A stretch of 64,000 nucleotides of DNA from Palsa-1447 sp964414785 (GCA_964414785.1 CAYPXZ010000014.1:15250-79249); one strand, 5' to 3'. Shown: positions 9,234 through 18,794, counted from the stretch's first letter. Notes: generated by a model not told the origin, from the letters alone. Numbers and translations are program-made.

Positions 9234-11678
9234 ATGCCCACCGCCCCACGACTCGCACGCGCTTGGCTCGACTCGCTCTCCTCGGGGATCGTCGAATTCG
9301 ACCGCGACTGGGCCCTGGCGGCGCCCCCGGTCATCGCGCTCTCGGGCGACGTGGAGGTGAAGAACGTTCGGAAGGCGCCGGACCTGGCCAGCGCCAAGTC
9401 GCTGCGGTATTTCCTGAAGGACCCCTCGACGTTCGCCTTCGCGCTGCCGCTCAAGCGCAGCGGCGGCGTCGACCTCGAAAACGACAGCGTCTACGTCGCG
9501 GGGGCGTTCAACGGCTGGCAGGCCGCCGTGGGAAACGACGACTGGAGGCTCAGGCTCGAGGACCTGGACGGGGAGGAGGTGCTCCTGTGGACGGGGCCGG
9601 TCGGAAAGCTGCTCCAGGCAGGCGAGGTCCTCTTCAAGTTCGTGACGGGGGAGAACCAGTGGCTGCACCCAAGCGACGACGCGCCCAACTGCGTCCGCGA
9701 CGCCGCGGGCTTCGTCAACCGCTTCATCGACCCCGCGAGGACCGGGGCCCACCTGTGGCGCTTCGAGCTCTCGTCCCCGCTCGACCTGGCCGGCGCGTGG
9801 AAGGTGACCGCGGGGACCGACGCCGCGGGACACGCCCTGCCGATCGCACCGGGCGATTTCTTCTTTGAGCTGGGAACGGACCTGCCGCTCGGGGCGATCG
9901 TATCGGGGGGCTCTACCGTCTTCCGGATCTTCGCCCCGCGGGCGGAGTCGGTCGCCCTGCACGCCTGCCACGACCTGGCGGGCAGGGCCGGGGCCGACTC
10001 GTTCCCGCTCGCCAGGAGGGGCGACGTGCACGGCGCCTCCGGCGTCTGGGAGGTGGAGCTCGACCGGAACCTCCATGGCTGGTTCTACTGGTACACGGTT
10101 ACCGGGGTGGGCGCGGGAGCCCCCTCCGCGCAAGGGACCGAGATCCTGGACCCCTACGCCCTTGCGACCGTCGGCCGCGCGGGCCCGGGCATCGTGCTCG
10201 ACCCGGCCTGGGTGGGACGGGGCGACACGGACTTCAAGACGCCCTCCTGGCAGGACTTGGTGATCGCGGAGGCCCACGTGCGCGACCTGGTCGCAAAGGC
10301 GCCCGTGGGGGCCAGCGGGGCCGAGCGGATGGGTTTCTCGGGGCTGAGGAAGTGGGTCGAGGACCCGGACTTCTACCTCCACCACCTCGGGGTCAACTGC
10401 GTCGAGCTGCAGCCCGTCCAGGAGTTCGATAACAAGACCGACGAGGAATACCACTGGGGCTACATGACGAACGCCTACTTCGCGCCCGAGAGCAGCTACT
10501 CGCTCGTCCCCGCCGAGGCGTCGGGGGTCCGCGAGCTGCAGGACCTCGTGCGCGCGTTCCACGCCCGCGGGATGGCCGTCGTCCTCGACGTCGTCTACAA
10601 CCACGTCGGCGACCCGCCCCACCTCATGGCGATCGACCGGCTCTACTACTTCGAGCAGGACCCCGCGGGCAACCTGGCCAACTGGAGCGGCTGCGGCAAC
10701 GACGTGCGCGCGAGCTCGGCGATGTCAAGGAGGCTCATCATCGACAGCTGCACGCATCTGATCGAGGCCTACGGCGTCGACGGCTTCCGGTTCGACCTGG
10801 CCGAGCTCCTGGGCGTCGACGTCCTGAAGGGGATCGAGGCGGCGCTCAAGGCGCTCAAGCCCGACGTGATCCTGATCGCCGAGCCGTGGAGCTTCCGCGG
10901 CCACATCGCGGGCGCCCTGCGCGACACGGGCTGGGCGTCGTGGAACGACGGCTACCGCAACTTCCTGAAGGAGTACGTCCGGGGGACGGCCCCCGCAGAG
11001 CGCCTGCAGTACTTCCTGCGGGGTTCGCCGTGGTACTTCGCGAAATGGCCCGCGCAGACCGTCAACTACACCGAATCCCACGACGACCAGACGTGGATCG
11101 ACTCCATCACCGAGAACCCGGGATCCAACGGCTCGAGCCCGACCCTGAACGACGTGAGGCGCACGCACCTGATGGCGTCCCTTCTGTTCATGTCGGTGGG
11201 GATACCGATGCTCTCGGCGGGCCAGGACTTCCTGCGCTCCAAGGGCGGCCTCGGCAACACGTACCTGCGCGGCGACGTCAACGCCCTCGACTACAGGCGC
11301 CTGTACCGGTACCTGGGCAGTCACGCCTACTTCGCCGACTGGATCACCTTCAGGAAGGGCGCGCGGGGCAGGCTCCTGCGGCACTTCACGAGGCCCTCCG
11401 AGGGGTTCTTCGAGTTCTTCTCGGGGAAGGGCCCGGCCCTGGCCGTCCTGGTCAACGCCGACCTCTCGAAGGGCGCGGAGCGCCTGCTCTACGCCGTCAA
11501 CCCGACGACCGCCGACGTCACGATCCCGATAGGGGAGGTGGCCGCCTCGGGAATCTGGAGGCAGCTCGCCGACCACGAGAGGTTCCACTCCGCGGCGAGC
11601 CGGGCCGCGACGCTTCCGGTGGAGGCGGACCTCTTGGTGCCCGCCCTCGGGTGCGGACTCTGGGTCTCGGGATCCTGA
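9234..11678 (+). CDS. GH13 alpha-amylase family enzyme, glycogen-debranching/pullulanase type
   Basis: An 814-residue protein without an obvious signal peptide, so probably cytosolic. Two beta-sandwich modules of CBM48/E-set type precede the barrel: one with VYVAGAFNGWQ near residue 85 and one with TVFRIFAPRAESVALH near residue 230. The GH13 catalytic residues are all present: nucleophile Asp521 (GFRFDLAELLG), general acid Glu550 (LIAEPWSF) and Asp617 (ESHDDQTW); the conserved region VVLDVVYNHVGD is also there. Architecture and the YVDEY-free, HDDQTW-type motif suggest an alpha-1,6-debranching enzyme (isoamylase or pullulanase-like) acting on glycogen or its dextrins, rather than a branching enzyme. 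ATG 9234 was chosen; the frame extends to 9144 without support. Confidence 0.88.
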   Translation: MPTAPRLARAWLDSLSSGIVEFDRDWALAAPPVIALSGDVEVKNVRKAPDLASAKSLRYFLKDPSTFAFALPLKRSGGVDLENDSVYVAGAFNGWQAAVGNDDWRLRLEDLDGEEVLLWTGPVGKLLQAGEVLFKFVTGENQWLHPSDDAPNCVRDAAGFVNRFIDPARTGAHLWRFELSSPLDLAGAWKVTAGTDAAGHALPIAPGDFFFELGTDLPLGAIVSGGSTVFRIFAPRAESVALHACHDLAGRAGADSFPLARRGDVHGASGVWEVELDRNLHGWFYWYTVTGVGAGAPSAQGTEILDPYALATVGRAGPGIVLDPAWVGRGDTDFKTPSWQDLVIAEAHVRDLVAKAPVGASGAERMGFSGLRKWVEDPDFYLHHLGVNCVELQPVQEFDNKTDEEYHWGYMTNAYFAPESSYSLVPAEASGVRELQDLVRAFHARGMAVVLDVVYNHVGDPPHLMAIDRLYYFEQDPAGNLANWSGCGNDVRASSAMSRRLIIDSCTHLIEAYGVDGFRFDLAELLGVDVLKGIEAALKALKPDVILIAEPWSFRGHIAGALRDTGWASWNDGYRNFLKEYVRGTAPAERLQYFLRGSPWYFAKWPAQTVNYTESHDDQTWIDSITENPGSNGSSPTLNDVRRTHLMASLLFMSVGIPMLSAGQDFLRSKGGLGNTYLRGDVNALDYRRLYRYLGSHAYFADWITFRKGARGRLLRHFTRPSEGFFEFFSGKGPALAVLVNADLSKGAERLLYAVNPTTADVTIPIGEVAASGIWRQLADHERFHSAASRAATLPVEADLLVPALGCGLWVSGS

Positions 11679-11685
11679 TCCTGGC

Positions 11686-12822
11686 CTATTTGGCCGAGAA
11701 GCGGTAGATTGTCGTGCTGCGGTAGACCTCGCCCGGGCGCAGGAGCGTCGAGGGGAAGGACGGCTTGTTGATGGAGTCGGGGTAGTGCTGGGTCTCCAGG
11801 CAGAACCCCGCATGGGCGGGGTAGGCCTGGCCGTACTTGCCGACGGTCTTCCCGTTCATCCCGTTTGCCGTGTAGAGCTGGACGCCCGGCTGGTCCGTCG
11901 AGACCTCCAGGGTGCGGCCCGTCGCCGGGTCGTACGCCCGCGCGGCAAGGACCAGGTTCTGGCCCCCGCCGTCGATCACGTAGTTGTGGTCGTAGCCGTT
12001 CGTCTTGCCGGGGACCTTCTTGATGTCGCGGCCGATGGGCTTTGCCTGCGTGAAGTCGAGCGGCCCGCCCGCGACCTCCGCGATGACCCCCGACGGGATG
12101 AGCCAGTCGTCGCCCGGCGTGTACCGGGACCCCTTGATCTGCAGGACCTGCGCCTGCACGTCCCCCTTGCAGGCCAGGTTGAAGTAGCTGTGGTTGGTGA
12201 GGTTGACGGGCGTCGCCTTGTCGGTCGTGGCCTCGTAGTCGAAGCGGACCTCGTTCCCGTTGGTGAGCGTGTAGGTCATCTTCACCCGGAGCGTGCCGGG
12301 GAAGCCCTCGTCGCCGTCGGGGCTCACGTGGCTGAAGACCACGGAGGGGCCGTTCGGGCCGTCCACGGCCTCGGCCTGCCACACGATCTTGTCGAAGCCC
12401 TTTATCCCGCCGTGCAGCGTGTTGGGTCCGTTGTTGACCGCGAGCGTGTAGGTCTTCCCGTCGACCGTGAACCTGCCGTTGGCGATCCGGTTCGCGACCC
12501 TGCCGACGACGGCCCCGAAGCACGGGCTCTCCGTCAGGTACTGGTGGAGGTTGTCAAAGCCGAGGACAATGTCGCCCATCCGCCCGGTCCTGTCGGGCAC
12601 GTGCAGCTCGGTGATCACGGCTCCGTAGGTGATCACCTTGCACACGAGGCCGTCGGCGTTCGTGAGCGTGTAGAGGTCGACGGGGGTCCCGTCTGGCATT
12701 TTTCCGAAGGGGGATTTTGAGATGCTTGCGGACATGGTGAGGGTTGAGATGAGGAGGGCTGCCAGGGCGGCCGCCCGGCGCAGGGCCTGCCGGCGGGGGG
12801 GTTGGGGCGCCGGGGGATTCAC
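11686..12822 (-). CDS. galM: Aldose 1-epimerase, probably periplasmic
   Basis: A galactose mutarotase family protein of about 378 residues that interconverts alpha and beta anomers of free sugars. Recognisable are FGAVVGRVANRIANGRF, NNGPNTLHGG, the catalytic His in VNLTNHSYFNL, NGYDHNYV and the catalytic Glu in HAGFCLETQHYPDS. I prefer the GTG start at 12822 because it adds a signal peptide (RRQALRRAAALAALLISTLT); the ATG at 12735 would give a cytosolic form. It is the last gene of the minus-strand amino-sugar operon, 56 bp behind the sugar porter, and converges closely on the GH13 gene (7 bp between stops). Confidence 0.92.
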   Translation of the reverse strand: MNPPAPQPPRRQALRRAAALAALLISTLTMSASISKSPFGKMPDGTPVDLYTLTNADGLVCKVITYGAVITELHVPDRTGRMGDIVLGFDNLHQYLTESPCFGAVVGRVANRIANGRFTVDGKTYTLAVNNGPNTLHGGIKGFDKIVWQAEAVDGPNGPSVVFSHVSPDGDEGFPGTLRVKMTYTLTNGNEVRFDYEATTDKATPVNLTNHSYFNLACKGDVQAQVLQIKGSRYTPGDDWLIPSGVIAEVAGGPLDFTQAKPIGRDIKKVPGKTNGYDHNYVIDGGGQNLVLAARAYDPATGRTLEVSTDQPGVQLYTANGMNGKTVGKYGQAYPAHAGFCLETQHYPDSINKPSFPSTLLRPGEVYRSTTIYRFSAK

Positions 12823-12878
12823 GCGCGGATCATTGGGGCAGTTGGCCGCCCTTTCGATCAAAAACTCCGGCCCCGGAA

Positions 12879-14663
12879 CTACCTGCGCGCGAACAGCTCC
12901 TCGATCTCCTCGAGCGTGCGGCCCTTGGTCTCGGGGAGGAAGAACGCAGCCGTCACGAAGTAGACGACGGTGCACGCGGCAAACGCGAAGAACACGGTCG
13001 AGTATCCGTACCGGCCCACCGTCGGGAGGAAGGTCGCCGCGATGCCGGTCGAGACCGCCTGGTTCACCAGGAGGGCGATACTCATCCCGTTGGAGCGGAT
13101 CCGCGTCGGCATCAGCTCCGAGAGGGCGAGCCACACGCAGACCCCGGGGCCCGAGGCGAAGAAGGCCATGAAGGAGAAGGTGAAGAGGGCCGTCAGCCAG
13201 CCGTTGCGCTCGCTCGGCACGGGGGTGACGAGCGCGTTCTCGATCCTGAGCGGCGCCGTGCGCGCCTTCTCCAGGTCTGCGAACGGGTTCGAGAAGAAGG
13301 CGACGACCCGGTTCGGCGGGACGCAGCCGTCTCTTGACACGGAGACGGGCGCCGCGGCCGCATCGTCCGAGCGGACGACGCTCGTCGCCGCCCGGAAGTC
13401 GCCGTAGGAATAGATCACGATGAGCGTGGCCGGGCGCTCCGCGATCGCCCGTCCCGTGTCCCCTGCGGAGCCGAGGAGGCGCGCCGCCGAGGCTCGGTCG
13501 AACGGGAGGCTAAGCCTCTGGTCCGGGAGCACGGACGCCTGGACGGCCTCGCGGCAGTCGACGCGCAGCTTCTCCGTCGACCGGAAGATGAGCCCCACGG
13601 CGACGAGGGAGACGATGATCCCGGCGCTCCCCACCGAGAGGAGGAATTTGCGGCCGCGCCGGTCCACGAGGAGGACGCCGACGATCGTGAGCATGAAGTT
13701 GACGAGCGTCAGGATCACGTAGCCCCAGTGGGCCTGGACGTCAGAGAGCCCCGCCTGCAGGAAGATGTTCGTGTTGTAGCCGATGATCGAGTTGACCCCG
13801 GTCGCCTGGTTGCACGCGAGGATGACGCAGGCCAGGACGAACGGGATGACGTACTTGCGGCTCAGGAGGGACTCGCGGGGGCTGCCGCCGGCGCCGTGGG
13901 CGGCCTCGGCCTCTGCGGCCTTTTGCATCTCCTGCATCTCGACCTCGGCCTCGGCCTCTGAGCGGGACCTGAGGAGCGCCGTGAGGGCCTCCTGCGTCCG
14001 CCCCTTGCGGTGCAGCCAACGCGGGGATTCGGAGACGATGAAGCTCCCGATGACGAAGAGGATCCCCGGGGGGAGCGAGACCCAGAAGATGCTCCTCCAC
14101 GCCGTGTCCTTGAAGGCCATGAGCCTCGCGGCGTCTCCCAATTTCGCGACCTCGGCGACCCTGAAGCTGAAATACATCCCGATCACCGCGGCGACGACGA
14201 TCCCGAGGGTCAGGAGCCACTGGAAGATGCCGGTCCCCTTGCCGCGGCTCGACGCGCCGAGGCACTCGGCGAGGTAGAGCGGGACCACGACGCCGATCAG
14301 GCCCGCGCTCACGCCCTGCAGGAGGCGGCCCATGATGAGGTACGCATAGCCGTGCGAGAGGGCGATGACCGGGATGCTGGCGACGAAGAGGACGCCGCTT
14401 GCGATCATGAGCCGCTTGCGGCCCATGCCGTCGGCGAGGACCCCCGCGAAGAGCGTCGAGACGACGCTCCCGAGGAGCACGGCCGCGACGATGAACGAGA
14501 GCTGCCCAGCGTTGAGCCCGGAGGTGGCCTCGAGGTAGGGGAGCGCCCCGGCGATGATCCCGACATCGACGCCGTAGAGGAGGCCTCCGAGGCCGGCGAC
14601 GAGGAGCAGGAACAGGTTGTAGCGTTTCTTTGAGGTCGCGGAGTCGGCGTGGGGTGTGGGCAT
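12879..14663 (-). CDS. MFS sugar porter with a large periplasmic insertion
   Basis: A 594-residue sugar:H+ symporter of the MFS sugar-porter family (XylE/GalP/GLUT type) in the inner membrane. Signatures: DVGIIAGALPYL after TM1, DGMGRKRLM, GRLLQGVSAGLIGVVVPLYLAE, SESPRWL, the QATGVNSIIGYNT helix 7 motif, DRRGRKFLL and the C-terminal LPETKGRTLEEIEELF. Unusually, residues about 361-488, between TM9 and TM10 on the periplasmic face, form an insertion of roughly 125 residues that ordinary sugar porters lack. It contains two cysteines and alternating hydrophobic strands, so it may be a small folded domain. Position between the hexosaminidase and galM suggests it imports the released amino sugar. 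Confidence 0.92.
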   Translation of the reverse strand: MPTPHADSATSKKRYNLFLLLVAGLGGLLYGVDVGIIAGALPYLEATSGLNAGQLSFIVAAVLLGSVVSTLFAGVLADGMGRKRLMIASGVLFVASIPVIALSHGYAYLIMGRLLQGVSAGLIGVVVPLYLAECLGASSRGKGTGIFQWLLTLGIVVAAVIGMYFSFRVAEVAKLGDAARLMAFKDTAWRSIFWVSLPPGILFVIGSFIVSESPRWLHRKGRTQEALTALLRSRSEAEAEVEMQEMQKAAEAEAAHGAGGSPRESLLSRKYVIPFVLACVILACNQATGVNSIIGYNTNIFLQAGLSDVQAHWGYVILTLVNFMLTIVGVLLVDRRGRKFLLSVGSAGIIVSLVAVGLIFRSTEKLRVDCREAVQASVLPDQRLSLPFDRASAARLLGSAGDTGRAIAERPATLIVIYSYGDFRAATSVVRSDDAAAAPVSVSRDGCVPPNRVVAFFSNPFADLEKARTAPLRIENALVTPVPSERNGWLTALFTFSFMAFFASGPGVCVWLALSELMPTRIRSNGMSIALLVNQAVSTGIAATFLPTVGRYGYSTVFFAFAACTVVYFVTAAFFLPETKGRTLEEIEELFARR

Positions 14664-14680
14664 CAGGGGAAGGGGCGAAA

Positions 14681-16819
14681 TCACGGGCCCGCGCGGGCCC
14701 CGTCGGCAGGCGCCGCCGCCGAAAGAACGAGGGCGCGCCACTGCGGGTCCGTGAGGGCGGGCCGCTCGCCCTGCCTGGCCGCGGCGGCCGCGAGGAGCCT
14801 GACCGGGGCCACGAGGGGGATCAGGGTCGCGGACCCGTTCGGCTGGGCGGCGCGGTCAAGGCGGGAGAGGGCCGCGGAAAGCTCCTGCGCCCCGAGGGGC
14901 GCCCCCTGGGCCAGGGCCCGGACGGCCTCGGCCCCGACGGCGCACGCCTCGGCAAGCCCCTTGGCGGGCAGTACCGCCTCGCGCAGCGCGGGGTAGGTCT
15001 CCGAGAGGCCCCCGGCGACCTCGCCGGCCGCCGCGCCCCAGCGGGCGAGGCTTTCCGAGAGGGCCGCCGTACGGGCCCGGTCGATCCCGCCCGGGGCGAA
15101 GAGCATCTGGTCCACTGCCGCGGCGAACTCCCTGGAGGCGTCGCTCTCCGGCTTCGCGGCGTCGGCGAGCCCGACCAGGGGCACCAGCTGGTTGCCCCAG
15201 ACCTGCAGGCCGCCGCGGTCGTAGTGCTTCACGGGCTCAAGCAGCGAGACGAGGGTCCTTAGCGAGGAAACCCCGGGGGCGTTCAGGTTGGCCCCGACCA
15301 GGTGGCGCAGCATCAGGTCCGCGTTCCGCTCGTGGAGCGAGCCCGCCTCTCCCAGGCGGGCGCTGACGATCGCGAGCCTGCGGTACATCTCCGGCACGTC
15401 GCGGACCGTGGCCTGCGACCAGAGCCGCTCGGCGATCGCGGCCGTCCTCGGCCAGATGCGCGAGTCGATGGTCTCCGGGGTGACCCACTCGGCCCACATG
15501 GTCGCCTCGCCGCCGAGGACGTGCGAGCGCTCGGGGGCGCCGAGCGCCGACCCTCCGGGCAGGGGGTCGGCCAGGTAGTGGTCGGAAGCGGGGTAGCAGA
15601 GGTCGATGTAGAAGCCGTTGGAGAGAATCCCGTCAAAGCCGAGGCCGGCCGCGGCCCCGAGCGCCTCGGTGCCGCGCCACGAGTCGATCACGCAGTCGCG
15701 CGGGAGCTCGGGGTTCATGATCTCGTCCCAGCCGACGAGCCGCTTGCCGTGCTTTGCGAGGAGGGCGTCGATCCTCTTGTTGAAGTAGGCGTGGAGCCCC
15801 GCGTTGTCCTTGAGGCCGTGCTGGCGGATGAAGGCCTGGATCTCGGGGTTCGCATTCCACTGGACGCCGTTGTTCTCGTCGCCCCCGATGTGGATGAATC
15901 GGTCCGGGAACAGTCCGGCCATCTCGCCAAGGAAGTCCCCCAGGAGGGCATACGTCGCCTCGTCGGTCGGGTCGAGCACCGGGTTGAAGACCCCCCACTG
16001 GCGCTCGACGGAGTACGGCCCGGGCAAGCTCGCGATCTCCGGGTGCGAGACGACCCAGCTTGTCGCGTGTCCCGGGACATCGAACTCGGGCACGACGCGG
16101 ATCCCGCGCTGGGCGGCATAGGCGATGATGCCGCGCATCTGCACCTGCGTGAAGTACTGCCCATCCGACCCCTTTGCGGTCAGCTCCGGGTGCGTGAGGC
16201 TCTCGATGCGGAAGCCCTGGTCGTCGGTCAGGTGGAGGTGAAGGACGTTCAGCTTGACGACCGCCATGGCGTCCAGATTGCGCTCGATGACCTCCGCCGG
16301 CTGCCAGTGCCGGGAGACGTCGATCATGAGCCCCCGCCACGGGAACCGGGGCCTGTCGGTGATCGTGACCAGCGGCAGGAACCAGCCCTCGCGCTCAAGG
16401 CGCGGGAGCTGAAGGAGCGTCTCCAGCCCGTGCATCGCGCCGAGCGACGTCTGGGCCTTCAGCGTCACCTGCCCGGCGCCCACGTCGAGCGTGTAGGATT
16501 CGTCCTCGGCGCCCGTAGGGACCGCCTCCCCGGCCGACGCGCGCTCGATCACGAGCCTGACCGGCGCCAGGTACCCGCCGGCCGCGACCCGGGACTGCCA
16601 CCGGGCCTCGGCGCGCGCGACCGCCGCGTCGAGCCGGGCGTCGGACGCGCCCGACACCGCGACCAGCAGCTTTCCCGCGGCCGGCATCCTGCCCCCCGAG
16701 ACCCGGACCTCGGCCGGGGCCGGCATGACGTCGAGCGGAAGGGGGGCGCCCGCCGCGTGCGCCGCAAGGCCTGCCAGCGCGCTAAAGAGGCAGGTCGCGA
16801 AGGAATTCTTCCGGGGCAT
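14681..16819 (-). CDS. Beta-N-acetylhexosaminidase, glycoside hydrolase family 20
   Basis: A 712-residue exported enzyme (signal peptide SFATCLFSALAGLAAHAAGA) that removes terminal beta-linked GlcNAc or GalNAc. An alpha/beta GH20b domain (residues about 25-160) precedes the TIM barrel. The substrate-assisted catalytic pair Asp314-Glu315 is in HIGGDENNG. Other family marks are FPWRGLMIDVSRHW, LHLHLTDDQGFRIE, VPEFDVPGHATSW and the GGEATMWAEWV loop. The C-terminal 170 residues are helical and not typical. Its first 38 bp overlap the end of the nagB/PIG-L fusion gene upstream, so it belongs to the same operon. Together they would produce free GlcNAc from chitin or glycan oligosaccharides in the periplasm. 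Confidence 0.95.
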   Translation of the reverse strand: MPRKNSFATCLFSALAGLAAHAAGAPLPLDVMPAPAEVRVSGGRMPAAGKLLVAVSGASDARLDAAVARAEARWQSRVAAGGYLAPVRLVIERASAGEAVPTGAEDESYTLDVGAGQVTLKAQTSLGAMHGLETLLQLPRLEREGWFLPLVTITDRPRFPWRGLMIDVSRHWQPAEVIERNLDAMAVVKLNVLHLHLTDDQGFRIESLTHPELTAKGSDGQYFTQVQMRGIIAYAAQRGIRVVPEFDVPGHATSWVVSHPEIASLPGPYSVERQWGVFNPVLDPTDEATYALLGDFLGEMAGLFPDRFIHIGGDENNGVQWNANPEIQAFIRQHGLKDNAGLHAYFNKRIDALLAKHGKRLVGWDEIMNPELPRDCVIDSWRGTEALGAAAGLGFDGILSNGFYIDLCYPASDHYLADPLPGGSALGAPERSHVLGGEATMWAEWVTPETIDSRIWPRTAAIAERLWSQATVRDVPEMYRRLAIVSARLGEAGSLHERNADLMLRHLVGANLNAPGVSSLRTLVSLLEPVKHYDRGGLQVWGNQLVPLVGLADAAKPESDASREFAAAVDQMLFAPGGIDRARTAALSESLARWGAAAGEVAGGLSETYPALREAVLPAKGLAEACAVGAEAVRALAQGAPLGAQELSAALSRLDRAAQPNGSATLIPLVAPVRLLAAAAARQGERPALTDPQWRALVLSAAAPADGARAGP

Positions 16820-18749
16820 ATCGTTTGAAGGCTTCGATCGCCTCGTATTCGGCGAGGCCCAGGGCGTTGTAGGTCTCGGCGAGGCGCCGGCTGCGGTCCT
16901 CAGACCTCTGCCAGAATTCCCTGCGGTCGTCACCCAGGAAGAGCGCCATGTCCTTCTGCGTCTCGTGGCAGAAGATGGCCCTGCGCCGCCGCAGCACCTC
17001 CTGGGGGCTAAGCGGCACGGCAAGGTCGATCTCGTCGGCGGACCATTCCGACCAGGCCCCCCGGTAGAGGAAGAGCTCGCATTCGCCGACCCACGCCTCG
17101 GACGAGAGCTTCGCGAGGGCGTCGCGCAGCGCGTGCAGGCAGAGGCGGTGCGTCCCGTGGGGGTCGTCGAGGTCCCCGGCCGCGAAGATCAGGTGGGGGC
17201 GGATCCCCCCGAGGAGCTCGCGCATGACCGAGCGGTCGCCGTCCCCGAGCTGGCGCCGGGTGCCTGGGCTCGCGTGGTAGAACGGGAGGTCGAGGAAGTG
17301 CAGGCGGCTTGACGACGCCCCGCAGACATGGGCCGCGCCGAGCGCCTCCTGGCGCCGCACCAGGCCCTTCCAGTGCTGGACTTCCTGGGATTCCGGCAGC
17401 GAGCCGGTCTTCTCGAAGTCGGCGCACAGGGCCCGCAGCCGCTCAAGGTCGGGCTTGCTCGCAAGCCCCGTGTCCCGCACGAAGCGAAGCGCCCGGGCCA
17501 GCGCCTCGTCCGAGACGGAGTTGGCTCCCGAGACCTGGTAGGCCACGTGGACCTCGTGGTTGTGCTCCACCAGGCGGCACAGGGTTCCCCCCATGCCGAT
17601 GACGTCGTCGTCCGGGTGCGGAGAAAGGACGAGGATCCTCTTGGGGAAGATGCCGGCCGACGTCGCCCTCAAGGGGCGCACGGGGGCGTCGCCCGGGCGC
17701 GTGCGCTGGGGGTCCTTGCCGCCGGGCCACCCGGTGATCGTGTGCTGGAGCTGGTAGAAGCCCGCGAGGTTCACCTCGTAGGCCGAGCCGTGGATGCTGA
17801 GCAGGTCCTGCAGGGCCGCCTCGTTGTAGTCGTCGTCGGTCAGCTTGAGCACCGCCTTCTTGCGAAGCTGCGAGAGCCAGATGATGGCCCGGCGCGTCAT
17901 GGCCGGGTCCCACTCGAGGCCCTGGTCGCCGAGCGCCCCGAGGAGCCACGGCGTGCGGTAGCGGGTGAGGGCCCCCGCGGCGGCCCGGTCGACGACGAAA
18001 TGGGCCTGGTCGTGCTCCTGGAGGAAGGACGCGGTCACCTGCGGCGTCGCGGGGCCCTCGATGGCCTCGCGGACGATCTCGGCCTTGTGCTGGCCCCAGG
18101 CCATCAGGACGATCCGCCGGGACTCTAGGATCGACCTCACCCCCATGGTGATCGCGTACCGGGGCGTGTTCGCCTCCCCGCCGAAGTCCCCAGATGCGTC
18201 GCGGCGCGTGAGGGAATCGAGGGTCACGATCCGGGTGCGGGAGCGCTTGGGGCTGCCGGGTTCGTTGAACCCGATGTGCCCCGTGCGTCCGATCCCCAGG
18301 ACCTGGAAGTCGATGCCGCCCGCGGCCCTGATCCGCTCCTCGTAGTCGCGGCAGTGGGCGTCGACCCCCGACAGCGCCACGGACCCGTCCGGGACATTCG
18401 TATTGCCCGGTGGGATGTCGACGTGGTCGAACAGGTGGACCTGCATGAAGTGCCGGTAGCTGCGGGGATTCGCGGGCAGGATGGGGTAGTACTCGTCCAG
18501 GTTGAACGTGACGACGTTCGCAAAGCTCAGGCCCTCCTCGCGGTGCATCCTGACAAGCTCCGCATAGAGGCCGAGCGGCGTGGAGCCCGTCGCGAGCCCG
18601 AGCACGGCGGAACGGCCCTCGGCCTGCCTCGAGCGGATGAGCGCCGCGATCTCGCGGGCCACGGAGCGGGAGGCCTCGCTCGACGTCGGGAACACGGAGA
18701 GCGGGACGTGCTCGAATCGGCTGAGGGTTGCGGTCGTGGGGCCTGTCAT
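16782..18749 (-). CDS. nagB: NagB-PIG-L fusion: glucosamine-6-phosphate deaminase domain with C-terminal PIG-L deacetylase domain
   Basis: A 655-residue two-domain cytosolic protein. Residues 1 to about 270 resemble NagB (GLATGSTPLGLYAELVR, FNLDEYYP, GIGRTGHIGFNEPG), which converts glucosamine-6-phosphate to fructose-6-phosphate and ammonia. The Asp of the E. coli DGH motif is Thr156 here, while His158 and Glu163 are kept. Residues about 370-560 form a PIG-L/LmbE-type deacetylase with the zinc motif HPDDD (378-382) and the distal HGTH (531-534). I recall similar fusions in Bacteroidetes. The fusion suggests deacetylation and deamination in one chain, but this is inference. First gene of the operon; the regulatory element and -10 box lie 46-99 bp upstream. 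Confidence 0.9.
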   Translation of the reverse strand: MTGPTTATLSRFEHVPLSVFPTSSEASRSVAREIAALIRSRQAEGRSAVLGLATGSTPLGLYAELVRMHREEGLSFANVVTFNLDEYYPILPANPRSYRHFMQVHLFDHVDIPPGNTNVPDGSVALSGVDAHCRDYEERIRAAGGIDFQVLGIGRTGHIGFNEPGSPKRSRTRIVTLDSLTRRDASGDFGGEANTPRYAITMGVRSILESRRIVLMAWGQHKAEIVREAIEGPATPQVTASFLQEHDQAHFVVDRAAAGALTRYRTPWLLGALGDQGLEWDPAMTRRAIIWLSQLRKKAVLKLTDDDYNEAALQDLLSIHGSAYEVNLAGFYQLQHTITGWPGGKDPQRTRPGDAPVRPLRATSAGIFPKRILVLSPHPDDDVIGMGGTLCRLVEHNHEVHVAYQVSGANSVSDEALARALRFVRDTGLASKPDLERLRALCADFEKTGSLPESQEVQHWKGLVRRQEALGAAHVCGASSSRLHFLDLPFYHASPGTRRQLGDGDRSVMRELLGGIRPHLIFAAGDLDDPHGTHRLCLHALRDALAKLSSEAWVGECELFLYRGAWSEWSADEIDLAVPLSPQEVLRRRRAIFCHETQKDMALFLGDDRREFWQRSEDRSRRLAETYNALGLAEYEAIEAFKRYAPEEFLRDLPL

Positions 18750-18794
18750 TGGGGGTGGGCTCGGTAAAAGGGCGTGATTCCGGGTCAGCTGAGG

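Noticed and set aside
15302..16828. A 508-codon plus-strand open frame
   Set aside because: It is antisense to the GH20 hexosaminidase, whose signal peptide and catalytic DE pair are clear.
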